Below are positions 56,201-64,000 of a stretch of DNA of 64,000 nucleotides, piece by piece (within the stretch, counting starts at the first letter, position 1; each line of letters starts with the position of its first letter). The stretch is from positions 1,867,501-1,931,500 of the forward strand of contig NC_092689.1 in NCBI RefSeq assembly GCF_964275005.1, in the 5' to 3' direction. Source of the stretch: Diadema setosum. Lineage: Eukaryota > Echinodermata > Echinoidea > Diadematoida > Diadematidae. Made by a program: the position numbers and the translations under genes. Below the pieces are notes generated by a model. That model was not told the origin of the DNA. It worked only from the letters and a program-made list of their open reading frames with translations, and made no database searches.

Positions 56201-59200
56201 GAGGCACAAAACTCTAGAGACGTCCTTGAGGAAGATTTAAAGTTGCATCAAATCATCAACCAGTCTTTTGACAAAGAAATGCAAGCCACTTTGACTCTGC
56301 GTACTCAAAATGATGGAGCTATAGAGGGTCTTGATGAGGGATCAGTGGAAATATCGAATCATCAAGCCTTCGTCACCAAGGAAATTAACAAGTCAGACGT
56401 CTTTGGAAAAGAGCTCTACCATGACGCAGTAATGGATGTGCCAGTGTGGACCACACGAAGTTCTTCCGCATCCAGCAGTGCGGGACGAAACGCATCGCGG
56501 TTAGGAAGCCCCAGTCCTGGGAATCATCCAGTACGGGCCCATGGTGTAGCAGTGCCTGTCCCAGCTCTGGTTATGCTGTGTGTATTTGTCGAAGCGTGCG
56601 TCCTGGCTGCCTTCGTCATTGCGATCATTTCTCATATAAGGCGACTTGATAAGAAAAAGGACGCCGAGAAAGGAGCCAATCGACTGTCTGAAAAAGTCGA
56701 GGAAATACCGTCTGTAATCAGCACCTCGACGCCGCAGTCACATAGCAGGATTTGCCCCGGTCTGACCAGCGCTCTCTCAGATAACCTACAATTCGTGTTG
56801 CCTGTGTCTCCCATAGACCCCCTTGATCGACCAACCCTTGGCAGCCTTTCCGCTGGGTCCGGCACACCATGTAATCCCGCTGATGCCCGACCAAAGAAGC
56901 TCATGGGGGCCTTGTCCGAAGACAGGCAGCGAAGCAGTACCTGGTTAACTTTCACTCCCGACTCAAAGAGGGCGCTGTTTGCAATGACGCGCTCGAAGTC
57001 GAACCCGGAGCAACTCTACTCCCTTTCGATGTCGAGCGACGGACATGAGATCGAGACGGCCATTGGCAAGATTGACCCGTCCGTCTACAAACGACAAGAA
57101 GAACTGGTGGCGAAATATGTTGGCAAGTGGAAACAAAAGAGCAAAAAAGAAAAAGGCAAAATCAGTTTCAAGGTCTCCTTTGACTTTGAAATCGAGCTTC
57201 TGACTGTGTTCATCGCCAAGGTAACAGATCTCCCCGTTGTGTCGAAAGAGGTACGAAAACCATAATTTTTTTCATTAATCCTGGAAGATATCTTACTAAT
57301 TAAGCTGTCACTACAAATGTCTTTATTAGTTATTACAACAGTTTTTATCCTTTTTATTTCCACATTCCATGATTTTTTTTTTTTTTTTTGGGGGGGGGGG
57401 GAGGGGTGTATTTGTTTGTCGGTAACGCAGTAACAGTGTATCAACATTATCATAAATTCATTCTAAGAATAAAAATGAAACTTTAGAAACAAGCGTCAGG
57501 ATTCCCCTTGTTTACAGGGGTCATAATCAGATAATTGCATTGGAAAGTATTGACATGGACAGGCAGACATCAAGATGCACACCAATTGAAAAGAATAGAT
57601 TTAAAGGTTAACCGAACATTATCTTCGGTGAAACATGTACATGTCATGCATATCAATCTATACCTGAAACCAACATACGTACCTCTACAACTTGTGCGTG
57701 TAAAGAAAAAAGGAAGTATAGAGTAAGCAATTAGTTAATTGGGGTTGTAATTTGCACAGACTATAGTTTCATTTCAAGGTGGAATGTCTATCATTGCAAA
57801 CCCTGACAGTGCAATGGAGACGTGTTCATCACAGTGGCTTTAGACCCGGACCACAAGAAACGTTCCATGAGTTCATCCATCCAACGCGGTACTCGCAGCC
57901 CAAACTTCAGCCAGAACTTCGCTTTCCGCATTGCCAAGTGCGCCCTCGCCGACATGAACGTAATTCTGACGGTGTGCGAGTACGACCGCTACTCCCATCC
58001 AATACCTGTCGGTCATGTGACCTATTCCCTGGCGAGTCACGATTTTGCGGGAACCAACACAGACAGTGAAAAAATCATTTGGCTCGACCTTGAGAAGCCG
58101 GATAAGGTATCATGTCTAACTTATAGCACAATGGTTTTCCAATCTATGACGACATGCTCTTTGGGATGACAATGAATCAGGCATTTGCGTCTTGGGACTC
58201 GGAATTGGGGATCAAAATTTATACATTTGAAGCTCACGAGAAGCATCATGTGATGTATAACACTGTACATAAATATTCAAAATCTCAGATTTATTGTATT
58301 ACATTATAGATAAAAAAAAAATCATGAGTAGTGTCCCTCTTGTTTGATAATGTACATGTCAGGTGCTGGAAGTCATAATTTGTGGGCTAGATACTGGATC
58401 CACATATTCGAGTGTCTTGGGATTTGGGGGTGGGGAGGGAACAAGGGGGCGGACATTTATCTACTTTGAAATAGAATCCACTGGCACAGCATATCGGATG
58501 TACAATGTATAAATCTAGGCCGGGAAGACGAGAGAATTTAACCTTGAATCGTACGTACTGATCTTTCCATTACTCTAGGATGCAGATTATACCAAATGCG
58601 GAGAACTTCTCATCTCGCTGACCTACCTTCCGAACGCCGAGCGTGTGAATCTCATCATCATGAAGGCACAGGGTTTGAGACTCAAAGAGTGGGGAGACAA
58701 GCAAGTTGGAAAGTCCAGTAAGTCAATGATCAGTTTCGAACTGAGCTGAATTACTTACAAGTTAACTTAACGTTAGCTAACTTCTAGGATGGTGCAGAGA
58801 CTAGCAGCCCAAAGGGGTTGTTTGAATGCTCTCTTATATGACAGACTTGGCGCGCGCGTTTCTAGCATTCCGTTGGTCATTAAAGCATTAGCATTAAACG
58901 TTTTTTGGAAGGCAAGTAAAATAATGTTCATTTTTATACGTCGAAGGTGTTATAAATGACTATCTTTAAAAGTGAGACACAAGTGAGATATCTAAACTAA
59001 AATGCCATGAAAGATGCCCGATTTGATGCAAGAATGGACATTGCTGTCGTCGTCTCCTCGTCAATGAGTTAGTTTTCATAAGATTGACCTTAACACTGCA
59101 TTCCTTTACAACGGAATGATGCAGTATTAATATGCCGTTGGTAATTCAAGATGGCCATACTGCGTCAATACAACCCGTGCCTAATTGCACTCCCACTACT

Positions 59201-59710
59201 TATGATTTTCACGGTATCATTTTCGTCAATTGCAGCTCTCATTTCTCTAAACACCTGAATACTTTATTATGAGCAAACCACTGAGGCTGCTGTTTTTCTT
59301 TTCATGACTATCGACTATAATGAGTACTTCATTATAGATCAATGGACTGATGGTATTGATTGACGCTGATGTATTTTTGTGCTACAGTTCTCGATACCTT
59401 CGTGAAGATCACCATCATGCGGTGTGGGAAAGTCATGAAGCACAAGAACACCAAAGTCGTGCGTCGCTCGTGTTCGCCGATCTACAACGAAGCATTCTCC
59501 ATCGATCGCATGCGGCTATCGGAGATGCCCGAATGCTGCTTCGTGCTCTCGGTCTGCGTTCGGCTCAACCACTTTCGAAGTCACCGTGTCATTGGTCGAT
59601 GCGTGGTCGGCGGCAAGGACTGCGCTGTCGGCGACGGGCTCGCGCACTGGAACGACATGTCAGATTCGCCGCGCAGCATTGTCGCCAGATGGCACAAAAT
59701 ACAAAAGTGA
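53177..59710 (+). CDS. Synaptotagmin-family tandem C2 membrane protein
   Basis: The model joins exons 53177-53212, 56183-57250, 57810-58106, 58579-58717 and 59388-59710 (all GT-AG, phases agree) into 620 residues. Residues 1 to about 135 are Ser/Thr-rich and carry NQS, NKS and NAS sequons; one membrane segment lies at about 136-162, followed by basic HIRRLDKKK, so the C-terminus should be cytosolic. A linker ends in GKIDPSVYK, like the G-(K/R)-(I/L)-x-P-E-L-Y-K motif before C2A in several synaptotagmins. C2A is about 337-465 and C2B about 470-615, with the C2B signature HWNDM...SPRSIVARWHKI. Synaptotagmins act in vesicle trafficking and exocytosis, many as calcium sensors. Most calcium ligands are replaced here, so calcium-independent function is likely. 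SLTYLPNAERV and the lost ligands recall SYT12, but orthology is unresolved. Confidence 0.8.
53578..53746. mobile_element. TIR element with telomere-like CCTAAC/CCTAAT core
   Basis: Inverted ends gggcaattaccctgg and ccagggggtaattgccc, plus partly matching outer pairs (gcaattaccca and ggggcaattgc), enclose about 90 bases of CCCTAAT/CCTAAC units. Simple telomere-like arrays inside small inverted-repeat elements are known from other marine invertebrates. No TTAGGG-perfect array and no coding sequence. Confidence 0.65.
54309..55076. mobile_element. ~770-bp foldback element (intron 1 of the synaptotagmin-like gene)
   Basis: Both ends carry tcaaact...cagggaggtg(c/t)ta.agaga.ggag.ggcaact in inverted orientation. 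A second inverted block, ctttgaagtcatgc(g/t)cggcgccg, lies further in, with a ~65-nt insertion on the right arm. The 97-residue minus-strand ORF here falls within the arm and interior and is not taken as a gene. Confidence 0.7.
56183..57250 (+). CDS. Synaptotagmin-like exon 2
   Basis: This 1,068-nt exon encodes residues 13-368: lumenal region, membrane segment (PVPALVMLCVFVEACVLAAF at its centre), basic stop-transfer, Ser/Pro-rich linker, GKIDPSVYKRQEE and the first C2A strands (FKVSFDFEIELLTVFIAKVT). Acceptor ttctcttgctccag, donor GAG|gtacga, phase 0. An in-frame ATG at 56156 sits upstream of this acceptor and would add MMFILLLLQ, which is simply the translated polypyrimidine tract. Confidence 0.85.
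57810..58106 (+). CDS. Synaptotagmin-like exon 3 (rest of C2A)
   Basis: Encodes residues 369-467. Acceptor ccctgacag is forced by an in-frame TGA just upstream; donor AAG|gtatca, phase 0. CNGD aligns to SD-PY of C2A loop 1, and TVCEYDRYSHP aligns to the VYDFDRFSKHD loop 3 of SYT1. Confidence 0.88.
58579..58717 (+). CDS. Synaptotagmin-like exon 4 (start of C2B)
   Basis: Encodes residues 468-514 with CGELLISLTYLPNAERVNLI, the usual first strands of C2B (GELLLSLxYLPxAxxLxV). Acceptor ttactctag, donor A|gtaagt, phase 1. Confidence 0.9.
59388..59710 (+). CDS. Synaptotagmin-like exon 5 and stop
   Basis: Encodes residues 514-620: LDTFVKITIMRCGKVMKHKN, PIYNEAFSI, VIGRCVVGG and the C-terminal helix HWNDM with SPRSIVARWHKI, then QK and TGA. 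GC-rich compared with flanks. Acceptor gtgctacag, phase 1 in. Confidence 0.9.
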
Positions 59711-61419
59711 TCCTTAATTGAATTCCGTAACTTCCTAATGCTCCTTTGTTATTTCATGTTTGACCTGATATTTGCAATTGCACTTCCTTTCCAAATTGGA
59801 TGATTTCAGGCATCCGTTCTCTTAATTTCGTTTAAACGCTGAAGTTCATATTGAAGACAGGAGGCAATCTCGTAAGATGCCAAAGTTTCAAAATCTTGAC
59901 TGACAATAGGCTGAACAAGGTCCTCAGAGTTCCGTAGTTGATCAGAAGATGAAATCCTATTAGATGAAGAGAATCACTCCCATTTGGACGGTGAGTGTAT
60001 TCAATTTGATTGGATGGTTAAGCTGGTTATTTTGTCCTGCCTGTAATCAGTCTCTCCATGAAGTCTTTTTTTTTTCCCACATATAGAAATTTGCTTTCTA
60101 TGAGTTATCGAATGAAGACTTCGCTGTACAGAGGTATTGATTAGCGAGAAGAAAAGTAATTAATCGTCCTTCCTCATAATCACGTACACAGATATTTTTC
60201 CTTCTGACAGCAGCATAATTATTGGAATAATTCGGTCACTTTCCGCAGAGTTTAGTAATGTAAGTTTGTGTCAAGACAAGTACACCATGTAGACGGGGTC
60301 CTGTGCTTAAATGACCGAGTAGAATATATCCACATTTCTATCGTGGTGAGCCAAGGAAGTGTGACTTTGATTCACAAAATGTTCAATGTCATTGTTGCCG
60401 CTGGATATGAAGCCGAATTGCAATGTCGTATTGGCACAACTTAAACTCGGTTAGGAAAACTATGCTTTGCTGCATACGTGCAAGGTGTTCTTGGGGAAAC
60501 TGGAGAACACAACAACGTGAAATCAGTTGTTCACGTAAAGAATTGCATGAGACACAAGAGTGAATATTTCAATACATATTAAACAGGAATGGAATCGCGT
60601 AATATTGTCTGACTTGGGTAGAGTCGATCGTTCAAAACAGAAAAAAGGAGAGCAAGAACTAAATACAAACCAGCCTTGAAGACATGCATTGACATGCATG
60701 AGAGCTCTGTTTGATATGTTTACACACTTATGTGTCGATGATTTGGATAACTAAGAGGTGTTCGGCATTGTTTCGAATAATTCACGCAGAAGGACTTTCC
60801 TGAATTTTTGTAAAGCTGTTGTAAATTTTCTAGAAAAGCTGCCTACGGAACCTCGCGATCGTTTTACGACGAATAATATGTCAGATTTCACTCTAGTTAC
60901 TAGTAAAGACTGTCGTTTATTACGAAATTAAAACCGTGCAAAGTTTATATGCACAAGCGCGTCTTTTCTTAATGACGTTCATTTAATGGGGAAACATTCC
61001 GTAATTCAAATTATTGTAAATGTCTTATCGACAACCAAGTCTTTTTATAATCGGATGAACGTCAGGAACACTAGTATTTTCGAGAAAACATATTCGAGGA
61101 ATATCTAGATTACCATGTTACCCGAAAGTTGTGATTGGGATCCTACTGCGATAAATACACAATAACCCCACATGTCGGTGTCTCAGATACTCTCGATTAA
61201 AGAGAGTAACTAAATTTCATGAACTACAGTGTATTATAACTTTGATGTCGCAATTTGTACCCACCAGGGAACTTGGTTATTATACAATGGTATACGTAAC
61301 ACACATCATTCCTTCTGTCGACAAAGTGGTCAATATAATGATGTTAATAAATAACCAAACAGGTCAAATGGAACCCCCGATTGTGCATGTTTACACGTTA
61401 TTACTGTCGTTCCCGTTGC

Positions 61420-61464
61420 TAAAGAGAGAGAAAGAGAAAGAGAAAGAGAGGGGGGGGGGGGGGG
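61420..61464. repeat. (GAGAAA)n plus poly-G
   Basis: GAGAAA units run into about 14 G; purine-only on the plus strand. Confidence 0.93.
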
Positions 61465-61615
61465 CTGCACAATAGCAAATTTGTTGCCTCTTTGTGATCG
61501 ATTACCCAATAAAGGTGTAAGTTTGGATGTAAAGCCACCATTTTCATGTACAGCGGGCGGGAATGACCGTGTGCAAGAGACGCCTTGAAGGTGTCACACG
61601 ATGGACCGATTGTGA

Positions 61616-61636
61616 GTGTGTGTGGGTGTCTGTGTG

Positions 61637-61669
<33 letters not shown>

Positions 61670-61692
61670 TTGTTTGTGTGTGTGTTTGTGTG
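61616..61692. repeat. (GT)n microsatellite
   Basis: GT array with TTTG interruptions. Confidence 0.95.
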
Positions 61693-63224
61693 GTGAGTTT
61701 ATAGGTATGCATATTTTGCTGAGATTGTTTGCATATGTAACCGTCGACCTCGTCATCGATGACTTCGAAGAGAAATTGACGGCTGCTCTATCATGTCCGT
61801 TATAATTAACATGCCACAATAATATCATCTAAGAACAGTCACGCTTTCTTATCTTGAAGTGTAAAAATTTTGGCGATTATCTTCACTCGATGACTTATGA
61901 TAAACATTTGAGACAATTTTACGGAATATTGCATTATCTATATTTTATTTTAATCATTTAATTATGATGGGATTTGAGTTGGACTTCATGATTGTATTAT
62001 CTTCCCACACGAAATGCCATCATGAAATATATTTGTCCCTGCATTCTGCTTGGTCCTTTTAGTTTCTGAAAAAGGCGTTAGAGGCTTGGACCTCAAAGAA
62101 ATAAGTAATTGGATGGCAATTCATCCTCGATACGAGGAATTACGTTGATGAATTGTGCACTACAGATCATTTTCCGAGTATAATAATTGAAATATATTGG
62201 TTACTATGCTCATGACCTGATGCAATGCGTGCATGTGCCGTCAAGCTAGTGATCCAACATTGCTATCCATGGAAGGGAAAAGTAAACGCCGATAGACTGA
62301 AAACAAATTCCTTGCATTGTTCTTTAGGCCAGTTCGTATTTCAATTCTACCGTGCGCATGTGCAGAAAAAAAATCAGTTTGTCATAACAGGCATGTTGGT
62401 TTTTAGATTCACTAAAATAAACATCAGTGATGTAGTGATTATTCATGACGTAATCCTTATCATAAATGGTGCTTGTCAGCATGTTTAACTGACAGCAACA
62501 AAGTATTCATTAAAGCCTGTAGTATTTGGTAATATTGACAGGAAAGATTATGCATTCAATGCAAAACAATAAAATGGATGCTTCCCCAAGTGTAAATAGA
62601 CGGGCCCTTTCTAGTCACGTGGTCTACGAAGGTTCATTCTTTATTTTAACATAAATTTCTGTAAATATTACTTCGGGCAAGGTTATGCATTATGTTGCTT
62701 TGGCAACGCGTGAAGTGCCTAAACAAATGAGAGAGAGAGAGAAAAAAAAAGAAGAAAAATGTCATTTTTCTAAATGTGCACATGAGCTAATTGTTATGTC
62801 TTTCCTGTCATGAGACACAGTGAAAAGGAAACTAGCTTTGTGACATAATAAGGGTAAGAGAATATTTAAGGCTTTGGTGACAAACGATATTCTTTTCTGT
62901 TTCTCAGGAAAATCCGAAAACAATGGAATTTAGTATAATTATATAATTATTTGGTTAATTTCCTAATGTTCGCAGTTATTTTTTTTTTTCGGAAACAGAG
63001 TGAAAAGAGACTTGCCCGCCACGCTTTGTCTCTTATATGGTTGTGAAAGCATGTACAATTAAGCTTTTTCCATCTCTTTGGGAATCGTGGTTCCAGCGTA
63101 GATAGGGCCTACTATACGTAACTGTTAACTGTAACTTGGGCGTGAGAACTACATGGACAGTTTTGTTGCAATCACAAATAGCCTGTTTATGATTTTGTTA
63201 GATGTAAGTGTGCGATGGGAGTAT

Positions 63225-63283
63225 GTGTGTGAATGTGTGTGTGTGTGTGTGTGTCTGTGTGTCTGTCTGTCTGTGTGTGTGTC
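63225..63283. repeat. (GT)n / (CTGT)n microsatellite
   Basis: GT array with CTGT units at its 3' half, similar in style to the one at 480-570. Confidence 0.95.
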
Positions 63284-64000
63284 CTTTTCGTAAGGAATCG
63301 GTGATTTTGCCATAGCGCCTCCAAATGCCAGTCTTCTCCTTTAACCTGTCGCCAGAACAAACCAACCGGAGATGGATAACTCCAGACATCGCAATAATGT
63401 GTAAACATAAACTTTCATCGCATGCTTTTCTTGTTAACCAGCGGCTCTAAGTGTTTGCTCATTTCTTGTAGAAACATCCATATTTCGCATCTCCAAAACT
63501 GACGTTGATCAATGTGGCGAATAACTCATCGTAGTTTGGCAACGTTAACTTGAACAATGTGCTATACTCTTTCACCTTACACAAGTAACACTTCACTGTT
63601 TTCTCGGGCTTACCAAACCAAATCGCAAACTCAGTACATAACGGACTCAGAGTGTTATGTTGATAAAAGTATATTTACAAACACTGCAATAATAGGCATA
63701 CATATTTATATCTAACAATTAAGTCAGCTTATCTAAAAGATTCACATGTCTTTTCTAAAAACAAACCCACAAATAACAACAACAAAATACGATAGGTGGA
63801 AACAAAACAGGAAAAAAATAACATCAAGAGCAAGAACAAAATAAGACCTACGATTGGAAATCGCTGATACTACGTACTGAATATCCAAGTGACGGAATTT
63901 CATTTCATAGAATGTAATTGCTTTTATCTCTGGTACTTTTTTTAGGTTCATTCAATTGGGTGTTTCCAGGAATGGCAAATTTCAGATGAGGTTTGATTGA

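Larger units (their letters stand above)
59711..64000. other. Intergenic or 3' UTR, no further gene supported
   Basis: Contains ATTAAA at 60578-60583 as the first plausible but weak polyadenylation hexamer after the synaptotagmin-like stop, a GAGAAA/poly-G tract (61420-61464), and GT arrays at 61616-61692 and 63225-63283. ORFs over these arrays are repeat artefacts. Nothing else recognisable was seen. Confidence 0.55.

Overview
This window is metazoan nuclear DNA: AT-rich, intron-dense, full of dinucleotide microsatellites and small terminal-inverted-repeat (MITE-like) elements. The protein sequences and the style of the repeats suggest an invertebrate deuterostome, with a sea urchin or other echinoderm as my best guess. 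That assignment is inference, because no species-diagnostic sequence can be read by eye. I found no rRNA, tRNA, CRISPR array, prokaryotic operon, retrovirus/LTR element or Polinton.

Layout. (1) 1-19.5 kb is apparently intergenic. It holds long (AT)n, (GT)n and (TATC)n arrays, several near-perfect foldback repeats and a few weak exon-like ORFs that I do not promote to genes. (2) 19,860-45,402 (+) is a complete 24-exon gene for lysosomal alpha-mannosidase (GH38, MAN2B1). Every intron has GT-AG ends, all phases agree, and the spliced product is 995 residues with an intact signal peptide, nucleophile and zinc ligands. Its introns host at least ten mobile-element copies, including one MITE nested in another that starts right at a splice donor, and a decayed LINE 3' end. 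The promoter region has MiT/TFE-type (CLEAR/M-box-like) motifs. (3) 45.6-49.6 kb is intergenic, with a diverged ~0.3-kb tandem duplication. (4) 49,613-51,638 (-) is a small three-exon gene for a secreted, cysteine-rich protein of 150 residues: signal peptide, TIL-type inhibitor-like domain lacking one canonical cysteine, an RRKR site, then a short VWC/E-module-like tail. (5) 53,177-59,710 (+), arranged head to head with it, is a synaptotagmin-family gene. It encodes an unusually long lumenal N-terminus, one membrane segment, and two C2 domains whose calcium-binding aspartates are mostly replaced. Its intron 1 carries a telomere-like (CCTAAC)n element with inverted ends and a ~770-bp foldback element. 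(6) 59.7-64 kb is intergenic with microsatellites.

The three genes have no evident common pathway: one acts in lysosomal glycoprotein breakdown, one is a secreted inhibitor-like peptide, and one is a membrane-trafficking type protein. I see no convincing new multi-gene system. The most unusual items are the calcium-site-depleted synaptotagmin-like protein, the odd-cysteine TIL/VWC-like protein, and the dense MITE load (including a splice-site overlap) in the mannosidase gene.
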